Below, one piece after another: positions 8,120 to 16,466 of a stretch of 64,000 bases of DNA. Position numbers and translations under genes: made by a program. Source of the DNA: Caulobacter sp. S45. GTDB lineage: Bacteria; Pseudomonadota; Alphaproteobacteria; Caulobacterales; Caulobacteraceae. The notes below the pieces were generated by a model. It was not told the origin of the DNA. It searched no databases and saw nothing but the letters and a program-made list of their open reading frames with translations. The stretch covers positions 1,540,859-1,604,858 of the forward strand of contig NZ_LMUL01000014.1 in assembly GCF_009765965.1 (NCBI RefSeq), read 5' to 3'. Each line of letters opens with the position of its first letter. The stretch's first letter is position 1.

Positions 8120-9703
8120 ATGTGCGGTATCGCCGTGGCGATCGACTGGGACGACGCCGAGGCCGTGGTCCGTAAGATGATCGGAAGCCTCGTCCATCGG
8201 GGTGATGTGGACGATCCGGTGCTGTCGCCGGCGCCGGACACGGCCATGGGCACGCGGCGCCTGCGCATCGTCGACGCCGAAGGTGGCGTGCAGCCGCAGT
8301 TCGCCTTCGACAACCGCTTCCTGGTCTCGTTCAACGGCGAAATCTACAACCACGAGGCTCTGCGGCGTGAGTTGGAGGGCCTGGGCGTGGTGTTCCACAC
8401 CGCCTCCGATACCGAGGTGCTGGCCAATGCGCTGCGGGTCTGGGGCGGCGGCGCGCTGCAGCGGCTGGTGGGCATGTACGCCTTCGTCGCCTTCGACCTG
8501 AAGACCGGCGAGTTCCTGGCCGCGCGCGACCCGCTGGGGGTCAAGCCGCTCTATCTGATCCAGTCGGCGCGGGGCTTCCTGTTCTGCTCGGAAATCCGCC
8601 CTCTGCTGGCCGCCAGCGAAACTGGCGAGGTCCTGCTGCTGCCGCCGGGCCACGCCCTGTCGCGCACGCTGTTCACCCCGTTCGCCCGCCTCGCGCCCGA
8701 CCCGGCGATCGCCCCCGCCGCCGACCGCCCCGAGACGCTGGATCGGCTGCTGGAAGACGCGGTGCGCACCCGCATCCCGCCCGGCCTGCCCTTCGCCACC
8801 TTCTTCAGCGGCGGGATCGACAGCACGCTCATCGCCCACTACGCCGCCCGCCATCGCCCCGAGGCGCCAGGCTATTTCCTCGGCGGCTACGACGCGCCCG
8901 ACTACGCCTACGCCGCCCGCTACGCCGACATGACCGGCTACGACATGCGGCTGGTGCCGATGGAGCCCGACCACGCCATCGGCCTGATCGGAGACGTAGT
9001 TTCCACCGTGGAGAGCTTCGAGCCCAGCGTAGTGCGCGACGCGCTCTGCGGCTATCTGCTGTCGCGGCGAGCCCAGGCGGACGGCTTCCGCGTCGCCCTG
9101 TGCGGCGAGGGCGCCGATGAGTTGTTCGCGGGCTATGTCCCGTTGGAAGCCGCCTACGCCGAGGGCGCCGAATACGGCGATCCGGTGCGCGAGCAGCTGC
9201 TGGCCGGCATGCACCGCTCCAACCTGCAGCGGGTGGATCGTTGCGGGATGCGCTTCGGGGTCGAGGTGCGCGAGCCGTTCCTGGACCCGGCGGTGATCGC
9301 CTACGCCCTGAACCTGGACCCTGCGGCCCTGGTGCGCGAGACGAGCACCGGTCCCATGGGCAAGCAACCGCTGCGCCGCCTGTTCGACCTGCACCCGGGC
9401 CAGCTCCCGCGCGAGATCGCGGCGCGGGCCAAGCTGCCCATGCACCGGGGCTCCGGCTTCGACGTCAGCCAGGCCGACGCGCCCTGGGTCCGCCATGCGG
9501 AGGCAGTCGTCTCCGACCGCGAATTCAGCGACGGCCAGCGCGAGTACGCCGCCTTCGACCTGAGGACCAAGGAGGAGTGGCTCTATCTGCGCCGCCTCGC
9601 CGAGACGCTCGACGTGCGCCGCGTGCCGCACCTGACCGACCGCGCGCGCCTAAGTTTCCCCACCCTGAAGCGGATGGAGCGGGTGGCGGAGTACATGGCG
9701 TAG
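8120..9703 (+). CDS. Asparagine synthetase B-like glutamine amidotransferase
   Basis: A 527-residue protein starting at the ATG that places Cys2 as the N-terminal nucleophile (MCGIAVAID). The class II glutaminase domain covers about residues 1-190, with FNGEIYNHE and RDPLGVKPLY. The synthetase domain carries the ATP-pyrophosphatase loop SGGIDSTLIA (around residue 233) and CGEGADELFAGY. This is the asparagine synthase fold; many such paralogues instead amidate other carboxylates in specialised metabolism. No neighbouring pathway genes identify the substrate, so I leave the symbol empty. The upstream in-frame extension to 7982 lacks the nucleophile position and is rejected. Confidence 0.88.
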   Translation: MCGIAVAIDWDDAEAVVRKMIGSLVHRGDVDDPVLSPAPDTAMGTRRLRIVDAEGGVQPQFAFDNRFLVSFNGEIYNHEALRRELEGLGVVFHTASDTEVLANALRVWGGGALQRLVGMYAFVAFDLKTGEFLAARDPLGVKPLYLIQSARGFLFCSEIRPLLAASETGEVLLLPPGHALSRTLFTPFARLAPDPAIAPAADRPETLDRLLEDAVRTRIPPGLPFATFFSGGIDSTLIAHYAARHRPEAPGYFLGGYDAPDYAYAARYADMTGYDMRLVPMEPDHAIGLIGDVVSTVESFEPSVVRDALCGYLLSRRAQADGFRVALCGEGADELFAGYVPLEAAYAEGAEYGDPVREQLLAGMHRSNLQRVDRCGMRFGVEVREPFLDPAVIAYALNLDPAALVRETSTGPMGKQPLRRLFDLHPGQLPREIAARAKLPMHRGSGFDVSQADAPWVRHAEAVVSDREFSDGQREYAAFDLRTKEEWLYLRRLAETLDVRRVPHLTDRARLSFPTLKRMERVAEYMA

Positions 9704-9721
9704 GCTGACACGGAGTGCGTG

Positions 9722-9813
9722 CTTCGAGACGCGCTCCGCTCCTAAGCATGACGAAGGTTATTGCAATCCACGTACGTTCGTCATCCTGAGGAGCCCCGAA
9801 GGGCGTCTCGAAG
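9722..9813. repeat. Large imperfect palindrome (REP-like) between convergent genes
   Basis: CTTCGAGACGC at 9722-9732 is the exact reverse complement of GCGTCTCGAAG at 9803-9813. The inner arms also pair, with GCTCCTAAGCATGACGAA close to the complement of the TCGTCATCCTGAGGAGC arm. It lies between an asnB-like gene and a MaoC-like gene that converge, and could serve as a bidirectional terminator or mRNA stabiliser. Similar elements are common in GC-rich alphaproteobacteria. Confidence 0.6.
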
Positions 9814-9836
9814 GACGCAGATGGCGTCCGCGCGCC

Positions 9837-10235
9837 CTATCCCCGCGAAGCGAACACCGAACGGGTCAGGCACGAGAACACCAGCCGCCCCGCCTCGTCC
9901 AACAGGTCGTGCTGGGCGATGACGATGCCCTTCTCAGGCCCGACCGGGTCCTTGGCCAGGACGGTCATCCGCCCACGCAAAAGTTCGCCCTCCGGCGGAT
10001 TACGCATCCAGCGCAACGCATCGACGCCGAGCCGCTTGGTCTGGGGCCAGCCCTGGGCCGCCTCGGAATCCAGGCGCGCCCACACCGCGTAGAGGAAGGC
10101 GTCCGGCGCCCCGTCCGCCTTGGCCCAGCCCGGCGCCATATGCTCGCAGAAGCTTTGCAGCGAGCGCCCATCTATGGCCATGACTCCGAGGGATATGACC
10201 TGGCCGACCTCGATATCGTCGAAATGTGCTGGCAC
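9837..10235 (-). CDS. MaoC-like hot-dog domain protein
   Basis: A 132-residue protein starting VPAHFDDIEVGQVISLGV, the typical opening of MaoC-type (R)-specific hydratase or dehydratase domains. The GTG at 10235 is chosen because GAGG precedes it by six bases and the FDDIxVG motif follows at once; the frame stays open to a GTG at 10316. The canonical catalytic Asp/His pair of enoyl-CoA hydratases is not obvious, and the central stretch reads FCEHMAPGWAKADGAP. It may be a non-catalytic acyl-binding relative. Confidence 0.65.
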   Translation of the reverse strand: MPAHFDDIEVGQVISLGVMAIDGRSLQSFCEHMAPGWAKADGAPDAFLYAVWARLDSEAAQGWPQTKRLGVDALRWMRNPPEGELLRGRMTVLAKDPVGPEKGIVIAQHDLLDEAGRLVFSCLTRSVFASRG

Positions 10236-10358
10236 GTAACCTCGGCAAGCTAAGATGCGAATGATCATGGCCAGGATGGCGACGTTGTCGAGGCGTAAGC
10301 TTGCAAGCCTGGCCACGCCAGACGATTTAGGCCCTTGGGTTTCGGAGCTCTGACAAGA

Positions 10359-12542
10359 ATGCGCGCTTTCGCCAAGGTCGCCGCCTTAGCCACGAGCCTC
10401 TGGGCGGCGGGGCTGCTGGTCGCGGGCGCCGCCTCGGCCGCCCCCGCCGTCGTGGTGCGCACCCCTCACGTCCAGGCGGAGCTGATCCCGGAAACGACGG
10501 CCGCCGCCCCCGGCGGGGTGCTCTATGTCGCGCTGCGCCAGAAGATCGCCGCCGGCTGGCACACCTACTGGCGCAATCCCGGCGACGCCGGCCAGGCCAC
10601 GACCATCGCCTGGACTCTCCCCACCAAGTGGCATGCCGGCGACATCGTCTGGCCCGCGCCCGAGCAATTCCTGAACGGGCCGATCATGGCCTATGTCTAC
10701 GCCGACCAAGTGCTGCTGCCGGTCCCCGTTCAGGTCCCCGCCGACGCCAAGCCCGGTTCGGTCGCCAGCCTCAAGGCCCAGGTCGCGTGGCTGGTCTGCA
10801 AGGACGTCTGCATCCCCGAGAGCGGGACGGTGGCCGTCGACGTGCCCATCGCCGCCACTACGCCCACGCTCGAACCCCGTTTCGGCCGCGCCATCGAGCA
10901 GACCCTGGCCGACGCGCCCAAGGCCGACGGCCTGCAGGCCCGCTTCACCGTCCAGGGCGGCCAAGTGAAGCTGTCGGTGACCGGCGCGCCCGTGCGCGGG
11001 GCCGACGTCGCCCATGCCTACTTCTATCCCTATGACGGCACAGTGATCGACCAGGCCAAGCCGCAGCTGGCCGAGCGGGGAACACAGGGCGTGGCCCTGA
11101 CCCTGCCCGCCGGCTACGGCTTCAGCCACGGCAAGCCCCCCGCCCGCCTACAGGGCGTGGTGTCGTTCGGCGCGAAGTCCTTTGAGGTCGACGCCACCCC
11201 GGGCGCGCCTCTGGCCGGCGCGGTGGGTCTCGCCCCGCCCGTCGTCACCACCCCGCCACCCGTCGGCGGCCACGGCGAAGACGCTGGCAAGCCGGCCGAC
11301 ATGGGCGTGCTGGCGGCGGTCGGCCTGGCCTTCGTCGGCGGCCTGATCCTCAACCTGATGCCCTGCGTCTTCCCCGTCCTGTCGATGAAGGCGGCCGCCA
11401 TCGCCCGCCACCTGGAATCCCCCGCCCACGCCCGCAAGGAAGGCCTGGCCTTCCTCTTCGGAACGGTCGGGACCTTCGTCGGCCTCGCCGCCCTGCTGAT
11501 CGCCGCGCGTGCCGGCGGCCAGGCGGTGGGCTGGGGCTTCCAGCTGCAATCGCCCATCGTCGTCTCGGTCCTGGCCCTGGTGATGTTCGGGGCTGGATTG
11601 AACCTGTCCGGCGTGTTCGAGATCGGCCTGTCCGCCCAGGGCGTCGGCGCCCAGGCGGCTTCCAAGGGCGGTCTCGCCGGCGCGGTGCTGACCGGCGTGC
11701 TGGCCGTGGTCGTGGCCGCGCCCTGCACGGCGCCCTTCATGGCCCCGGCCATCGGCTGGGCCCTGGTTCAGCCGCCGGCGGTCGCCCTGCTAGTGTTCCT
11801 GGCGCTCGGCCTCGGCCTCGGCGCGCCGTTCACCGCCCTGTCCTTCGCGCCGGGCCTGTTCCGCCGCCTGCCGCCGCCCGGCGCCTGGATGGAGGGCCTG
11901 AAGAAGGTCCTGGCCTTCCCGATGTACGGCGCGGCCGCGTGGCTGGTCTGGGTGTTCAGCCTCCAGGTGGGCGTCGCCGCCCTGCCCCTGCTGTTCGCCG
12001 CCGCCCTGCTGCTGGCCTTCGCCGCCTTCTGCTGGGGGGTGAGCCAGCGCACCGGCCACCCGCTGGCGCCGCGCGCCTTCGCCGCCACCGCCCTGATCGC
12101 CGCCGTCGCCGCCATCGGCTTCGGTCCCACCGCAGTCCCCGCCGCGCCGGCCTCGGCCGACACCGGTGGCGCGGTCGCCTCGTCCGCCCTGCCGACCCAG
12201 CCCTGGTCGCCCGAGCGCGTGGCCACCTTGCAGGCCGCTGGCAAACCGGTGTTCGTCGACTTCACCGCCGCCTGGTGCGTCACCTGCCAGGTCAACGAGC
12301 GCACGGCCCTGGCCACCCGCTCGGTCGCCGACGCCTTCACCCGCACCGGCGCGGTCTATCTCAAGGCCGACTGGACCCGCCGCGACCCCGCCATCGAGCA
12401 CGCCCTGGCCGAACAGGGCCGCTCGGGCGTGCCGCTGTATCTGGTCTACGGCGCCAGCGGGACCAAGCCCCAGCTCCTGCCCCAGCTGCTTACCCCCGGC
12501 GTCGTAGTCCAGGCGCTGAACGCCGCATCGGGCAAGGCGTGA
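10359..12542 (+). CDS. DsbD/ScsB-type thiol:disulfide interchange protein
   Basis: A 727-residue protein with a signal peptide (MRAFAKVAALATSLWAAGLLVAGAA region). The N-terminal periplasmic domain (about residues 30-290) has a Cys pair in VCKDVC. The eight-helix transmembrane domain carries Cys residues in LMPCVFPVLSMKA and APCTAPFMAP, and a C-terminal thioredoxin domain has the active site WCVTC near residue 640. The protein moves electrons from cytoplasmic thioredoxin to periplasmic or outer-membrane targets (cytochrome c maturation, disulfide isomerase reduction). The ATG at 10359 has GGAG 11 bases upstream; an upstream TTG at 10335 is less likely. Confidence 0.9.
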   Translation: MRAFAKVAALATSLWAAGLLVAGAASAAPAVVVRTPHVQAELIPETTAAAPGGVLYVALRQKIAAGWHTYWRNPGDAGQATTIAWTLPTKWHAGDIVWPAPEQFLNGPIMAYVYADQVLLPVPVQVPADAKPGSVASLKAQVAWLVCKDVCIPESGTVAVDVPIAATTPTLEPRFGRAIEQTLADAPKADGLQARFTVQGGQVKLSVTGAPVRGADVAHAYFYPYDGTVIDQAKPQLAERGTQGVALTLPAGYGFSHGKPPARLQGVVSFGAKSFEVDATPGAPLAGAVGLAPPVVTTPPPVGGHGEDAGKPADMGVLAAVGLAFVGGLILNLMPCVFPVLSMKAAAIARHLESPAHARKEGLAFLFGTVGTFVGLAALLIAARAGGQAVGWGFQLQSPIVVSVLALVMFGAGLNLSGVFEIGLSAQGVGAQAASKGGLAGAVLTGVLAVVVAAPCTAPFMAPAIGWALVQPPAVALLVFLALGLGLGAPFTALSFAPGLFRRLPPPGAWMEGLKKVLAFPMYGAAAWLVWVFSLQVGVAALPLLFAAALLLAFAAFCWGVSQRTGHPLAPRAFAATALIAAVAAIGFGPTAVPAAPASADTGGAVASSALPTQPWSPERVATLQAAGKPVFVDFTAAWCVTCQVNERTALATRSVADAFTRTGAVYLKADWTRRDPAIEHALAEQGRSGVPLYLVYGASGTKPQLLPQLLTPGVVVQALNAASGKA

Positions 12543-12619
12543 CATCGACCGCCTTGGCTTCCACCGATTTGGAAGCTATGGAGATCGCCCCAAGCCCCGG
12601 CCCCAACCGTCGGTGTTAG

Positions 12620-12695
12620 GCCGCCTTAGCTCAGCCGGTAGAGCGGCGCATTCGTAATGCGTAGGTCAGGTGTTCGAGTCACCTAGGCGGCACCA
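12620..12695 (+). tRNA. tRNA-Thr (CGT anticodon); left attachment site of the island
   Basis: A 76-base cloverleaf including an encoded CCA. Acceptor arm GCCGCCT pairs with AGGCGGC. The anticodon stem is GCGCA/TGCGT with loop TTCGTAA (anticodon CGT at 12653-12655). The T-arm is AGGTG-TTCGAGT-CACCT. The 3' part from the anticodon loop onward is repeated exactly at 30067-30112, so this gene is the integration target of the downstream genomic island. Confidence 0.96.
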
Positions 12696-12696
12696 C
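12651..12696 (+). repeat. attL: 46-bp direct repeat in the tRNA-Thr 3' half
   Basis: These 46 bases, from the anticodon loop to one base past the CCA, are identical to 30067-30112. The flanking bases differ on both sides (A/C before, T/C after). The crossover probably lies in the anticodon loop or T-arm. Confidence 0.9.
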
Positions 12697-12704
12697 TTTT
12701 CGGG

Positions 12705-13106
12705 TTAAGGGCGGCCGCCGGCCAAAGCCCGCAGCGCGGTGATGCGCTTGTCGGTGAGGTCGATCCAGCAGTCGTCCGCCTCGATCAGCCCCAACGTACC
12801 CTCCGCGTCCGGCTGCGCGCTCAACTCGCAGCGGGCGTCCCGCGTTTTGAGCCACGCCCGCTCCTGCGTCCGCAACTGCTCGCGACCCGCCGTGTCGCGG
12901 CTGGCCATCGCCTGCTTGTAGATGGCGTTCAGCTCTCGATCCTGACGGCTCGATTCCACACCGGCGCAGTCGCGCATGGCGGAGGTGACCCCTTCGCTCC
13001 GATCGATGCATTTATCATAGGCTGGTGAGTTCGCTTCTGCACCGCCCCCCGCCCCCATCGTCGCCAGCAGGACCATGCCGCCGAACGCCCACAGCGCTGC
13101 GTTCAT
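12705..13106 (-). CDS. LprI/DUF1311-type secreted protein, copy 1 (putative lysozyme inhibitor)
   Basis: A 133-residue protein with a signal peptide and the PF07007-like core: SAMRDCAGVESSRQDRELN followed by REQLRTQERAWLKTRDARC, with conserved Cys residues. The family includes mycobacterial LprI, a lysozyme inhibitor. The gene begins just outside tRNA-Thr and is closely similar to the gene at 13381-13776. Between them lies a remnant of the muramidase-like gene, so this region looks like a tandem duplication. An immunity role is inferred from context. Confidence 0.8.
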   Translation of the reverse strand: MNAALWAFGGMVLLATMGAGGGAEANSPAYDKCIDRSEGVTSAMRDCAGVESSRQDRELNAIYKQAMASRDTAGREQLRTQERAWLKTRDARCELSAQPDAEGTLGLIEADDCWIDLTDKRITALRALAGGRP

Positions 13107-13188
13107 CCCCCTCCAACTCCCTCAACGATCTTCTGGCCAGATCAGCCAGAACTTGCCTCCGCTCATAGACAAAGCGGGCGGTGAGCCG

Positions 13189-13345
13189 TGATGCAACCTG
13201 CTGCTGCGGTGGAAAGCACGAACGCCCCATCGAATCTAGTCCGGCCCCGCTCGTCATAGACCGCCGCGATCACCGCCGCGTCGAAGCCCCGGATCGGTGG
13301 AGACGATGTCCTGCAACGCGTGGCTACGCGCGATCACCCACACCC
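13189..13345 (-). pseudogene. 3' relic of the muramidase-like gene (duplicate)
   Basis: Bases 13189-13345 align by eye with the 3' part of the gene at 13789-14964. Shared stretches include GCTGCTGCGGTGGAAA, a CCCCGCTC(A)TCGTAGAC-like stretch, ACCGCCGCGTCGAA and CCTGCAA.GC.TGGCTACG, with an internal deletion. No intact frame remains. It is followed by LprI-like copy 1, just as the fuller copy is followed by LprI-like copy 2. Confidence 0.6.
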
Positions 13346-13380
13346 GTGATGAGCCGGTTACAGGACCACATTGGCGGTGT

Positions 13381-13776
13381 TCAGGGACGCCCGTTGGCCA
13401 AGGCCCGTAGCTCGGCGATGCGCTTGTCGGTGAGGTCTAGCCAGCAGCCGTCTGAATCAAGCAACGCGCCGGTGCCGTCGTTCTCCATCAGGACCTTGTG
13501 GCACTGGGCGCTGCGCATCTTGAGCCAGGCGCGCTCCTGCAAGCGCAACTGTTCCCGGGCCGCTGCATCGCGAAGGCCCATCGCCTGCTTGTAGAGCGCG
13601 TTCAGCTCGCGATCCTGCCGGTCGCCTTCGATGGTGGCGCAGTCGCGCATGGCGGACGTGACCCCCTCGGTCTTATCGACACATTTGTCGTAGTCCGGAG
13701 AGGTGGCGCCCGCCGCTCCCGCCCAACTCGTCGCCAACAGGATTGTCCCGGCGAACGCCCACGCTATCGCTTTCAT
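13381..13776 (-). CDS. LprI/DUF1311-type secreted protein, copy 2 (putative lysozyme inhibitor)
   Basis: A 131-residue paralogue of the gene at 12705-13106 with the same signal peptide, a TSAMRDCATIEGDRQDRELNALYKQAMG core, an ERAWLKMRSAQC segment and an identical LTDKRIAELRAL-type end. Cysteines at matching positions suggest periplasmic disulfides. It starts 12 bases after the end of the muramidase-like gene on the same strand, the usual order for an effector followed by its immunity gene. A third 3' fragment of this family lies at 30201-30270, outside the right attachment site. Confidence 0.8.
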   Translation of the reverse strand: MKAIAWAFAGTILLATSWAGAAGATSPDYDKCVDKTEGVTSAMRDCATIEGDRQDRELNALYKQAMGLRDAAAREQLRLQERAWLKMRSAQCHKVLMENDGTGALLDSDGCWLDLTDKRIAELRALANGRP

Positions 13777-13788
13777 ATGCCCTCCCCC

Positions 13789-14964
13789 TCATTGCCCTTC
13801 AGAGGTCAATCCGGCCAAAGCCCGTCTACGCTCTGATCGGAATCGGGCTGCAATACCACGTTGTTCCCCCGAGCTGCTGCGGTGGAAATGCACCAGCACC
13901 CCATCCGGTCTGGCGCGACCCCGCTCATCGTAGACGGCGTTTATAACCGCCGCGTCGAACCCGGAGTCGGTCGGCTGGCTCCCGTGCGCCTCTGCAGTAT
14001 GGATCGCGCCCGAAACGATGTGGCTTGCCGGGCCATGCTGCACCGCGCTCGACCAGACGACGTCCTGCAAGGCATGGCTACGGTCGGGGACGTCCACGCC
14101 TGTGGCCTGTCGCACGAGGTCGAGCTGGGGCTGATAGTGGGTGCGGGCGATGTAGGCGTACTGGGCGGCTTCGAACCCTTTCGGATCCTTCGCCGCGACA
14201 GCTTTCCAGGCGGTTCCGAACCCGGCCGAGCCGGGCGTCTTGCCTTGGAGTTCCGGCCATTTCGCGCCCTCGTGAGCCACGAAGGCGGCGACGTTCGCCT
14301 TCTTGATTTGATAGGCTTCGTAGGAGACCGAGCCGGGATCGCCCTTCCCGGTCGAGATGGCGCCAGGGTCGCCGTTCGACTCGTAGCGCGCCGAGAGGGC
14401 GCCCGGACGAAAGCCTGCCTTCTGCTGCGGGGCGGTGGCCGATGGAGTCTTCTGGGGCGCGGGCGGCGTTCCGTTCGCGGGTGAAGTTTTCGGGACATGT
14501 CCCTCCGGTTCGGGCGGTGAACCCCGCCCCTCAAGCGAAGACGCGGCCTGCTCGAGGGCGTCGGCGCGCCCCCATCCGCCGCCCACCGGCCATGATCGTC
14601 GCGCGGCTGGTCGGGGCTATATTTCAGCAGGGCGTCCTCGGCCAGGATCAGGCGCACGGCGCTGTCGGCGTCGAGGTCCGGAACCTTCATGAACACCGCG
14701 GTCATCCTGGCCTTGGCGAGGTCGCGCCGGTTCAACGCTTCGGCGACGGAGGCCAGGCCGGAGGCGGAAAGGGTGATCGGCTCGTCCCGTCCCGCATTGG
14801 CCTGGGACAGCAGGGCGTCGATCTTCGCGGGAGCGGGGCGCAAAACCTGCAGCGCTCTTGCTCAGAAGGGGTACGCCCGCGAGCGCCAGCCCGGCCCCGT
14901 CGCAACTCAACCCCATGCCGGCAGGATGGTCGTTCAAGCGGAAGAGGCGGTTAGCCTGGGTCAT
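13789..14964 (-). pseudogene. Muramidase-like phage/T6SS-type protein, two frameshifts
   Basis: Read from the ATG at 14964 (GGAG upstream), three pieces join. An N-terminal part runs to about 14846. A middle part in another frame spans about 14843-14575 and contains the phage-structural motif KYSPDQPRDDHGRW. A C-terminal part returns to the first frame and ends at 13789. The C-terminal domain has LSARYESNGDPGAIST and GDPGSVSYEAYQ, like the lysozyme-type C-terminal domain of VgrG3 proteins, with a candidate catalytic Glu in YESN. Each shift is one base at a short homopolymer (TTTT near 14842-14845, GGGGG near 14569-14573). Either decay or sequencing error fits. Confidence 0.65.
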
Positions 14965-15262
14965 CGGCGTCTCCTAAAGCTTGGGAGAGCGCATGTTCCC
15001 ATTATGTTCCGCGCAATATGCACAATTCCTCAGCCCGTCGTACGCGCGCCACTCAGTCCGGCGCTGTTCGGCCGATCAGATAGGGTTTGGCCACATGTGG
15101 GCCATGCCGTTGGGGTCCGGGATTTAGTAGGGCGTTAGTAGGGCGTGTGCGTCTAACGCCCTCCAACCCCTTTCAAGCCACTCAAAGTCGCACCTTTGAA
15201 TTCATTAGTGAATTCAGGCTTATAAGGTCTCTTTCCAAGGTGCTCTGCGTCGTCCGAGGCTA
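14965..15262. other. Gene-free stretch in the island
   Basis: No convincing gene is visible between the muramidase-like gene and the tRNA fragment. The part after about 15180 is AT-richer and holds GAATTC-containing direct sequence, but no clear repeat. Confidence 0.5.
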
Positions 15263-15308
15263 ATTCGTAATGAGGGGGTCACAGGTTCGAGTCCTGTAAG
15301 CGGCACCA
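15263..15308 (+). repeat. Second tRNA-Thr 3'-end fragment (old attachment site)
   Basis: This segment reads as the 3' half of an ordinary tRNA-Thr(CGT). It holds the anticodon loop ATTCGTAATGAG, variable loop GGGGTC, T-arm ACAGG-TTCGAGT-CCTGT, then AAGCGGCACCA. It differs from the intact gene at 12620 in the stems but shares TTCGTAATG, GGTCA, GTTCGAGTC and GCGGCACCA. No 5' half precedes it. It probably marks the junction between two tandem or nested insertions. Confidence 0.75.
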
Positions 15309-15926
15309 TTGTCTAATTGCTTGATTTTATTTAATATTCACACCCTTAAGCCCCCGCCTTCGGCGAGTTCGGGGTATCTCAGTAGGCCGATCTGAATTGG
15401 CGGCATAAAGCCCGCGAAGCACGAAAGCCCTCACTCGCTCGACGAAGTGCCGTCCTAAAAGCGGCGACGAGTGCAGCCTTTTTACAACACCAAACGTTTG
15501 CACTCGACAAGGTCAGGCTGCTGGCGTTTTGAGCTAGAGCCAAGCTCGGCTATAATGCGGGCTCACACCCACAATTTAATCAATCAAATCAACCGTCAGT
15601 CGGAATCCGACTGCGGCCCTTCCCCCCTTTTCCTCCACTCATTTCACATCACAATCGGACTCCGTCCTATGGCCACCTCCACCGCCTCCACTCACTTCAC
15701 AGCCGAGCTGACAATCTCTACCGGCTCCCCGCCTTTCGGTTCGACCTTCATCGTCTTGCCGCGGGCCGTCACCCAGACCGTCGCAGCGGCGGCCTTCGTT
15801 CACGCCCCGATTTGCGAGACAGCCCCGAAGCCAACAGCCGCTCAGGGCTGAGCCCCTTCCCCATTTTCAACCCAAGCCATTTTTAATCGACACCTGGATT
15901 TTCCCTTGCCTACGCCGTCCTCCAAC
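15309..15926. other. Island stretch without a supported gene
   Basis: A region of mixed composition between the tRNA fragment and the Rep-like gene. A frame at 15669-15851 could encode about 60 residues but has no ribosome site or recognisable motif. It may hold attP-proximal or replication-origin sequence for the Rep-like gene, but I saw no iteron array. Confidence 0.4.
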
Positions 15927-16466
15927 ATGCCTGCAACCACCCCAGCCCCTGCGAGCTGGCGCTTCGATTCGAAGCACGCCAGCCTCCTCCCGACCGTCAC
16001 CGGCTATATCGAAGCCTGCCCGGATCGCTACTTCGTCACGCTCACGACCAAGCGCCGCTTGACCCAGTTCGAGTTCAGCGCCGCCATCGGTCGGATGCTC
16101 CACCGTGTGAACCGGGAGCTGTTCGGCACCGGCTACACTCGCCATAAGGCGCTGTTCCTGGCGACCTTCATCGTCTTCGAGGAAACGTTCGCCGAGCAGC
16201 TCCACGCCCACTGCCTCGTCGGCGTTCCTGACGGCTCGTTAGCGTACAAGGCCCATACGAAGTGGACCTCCGTCGAAGCCCTCATCAAGACCACCTGGTG
16301 CAGCATGGACCATGGCGGTCAGATGGACGGTCAGGACACCCAGCGAATCGAGGGCTTCGAAGGCGTCCAGTCCTACGTTCAGAAGCGGCTCTGGAACCTT
16401 GCGTCCATCGACAGCGTGGACCTCGCCAACACCAACATTCCGACCGTCCCGGCGAGGGCGTTCTGA
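15927..16466 (+). CDS. HUH-type Rep-like endonuclease (rolling-circle style)
   Basis: A protein of about 179 residues. PDRYFVTLTTKRRL resembles the first Rep strand (motif 1). EQLHAHCLVGVP holds an HxH metal-binding motif (motif 2), and GVQSYVQKRLWN offers a Tyr with Lys four residues later (motif 3-like YxxK). These are the signatures of small HUH nickases found in plasmids, ssDNA phages and integrated elements. The ATG at 15927 is chosen, with a TTG at 15906 also possible. The stop overlaps the next start (TGATG), so the two are coupled. The HUH call is by eye and needs a profile search. Confidence 0.6.
   Translation: MPATTPAPASWRFDSKHASLLPTVTGYIEACPDRYFVTLTTKRRLTQFEFSAAIGRMLHRVNRELFGTGYTRHKALFLATFIVFEETFAEQLHAHCLVGVPDGSLAYKAHTKWTSVEALIKTTWCSMDHGGQMDGQDTQRIEGFEGVQSYVQKRLWNLASIDSVDLANTNIPTVPARAF

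Noticed and set aside
8081-9631. A 516-residue minus-strand frame antisense to the AsnB-like gene
   Set aside because: Shadow of a strongly supported gene, low-complexity His/Gln/Ala/Val composition, no motif.
15241-15308. A second functional tRNA-Thr
   Set aside because: Only the 3' half is present. There is no D-arm or 5' acceptor strand before it.
15669-15851. A possible 60-residue gene in the island
   Set aside because: No ribosome site, no motif and Thr/Ser/Ala bias typical of random GC-rich DNA.
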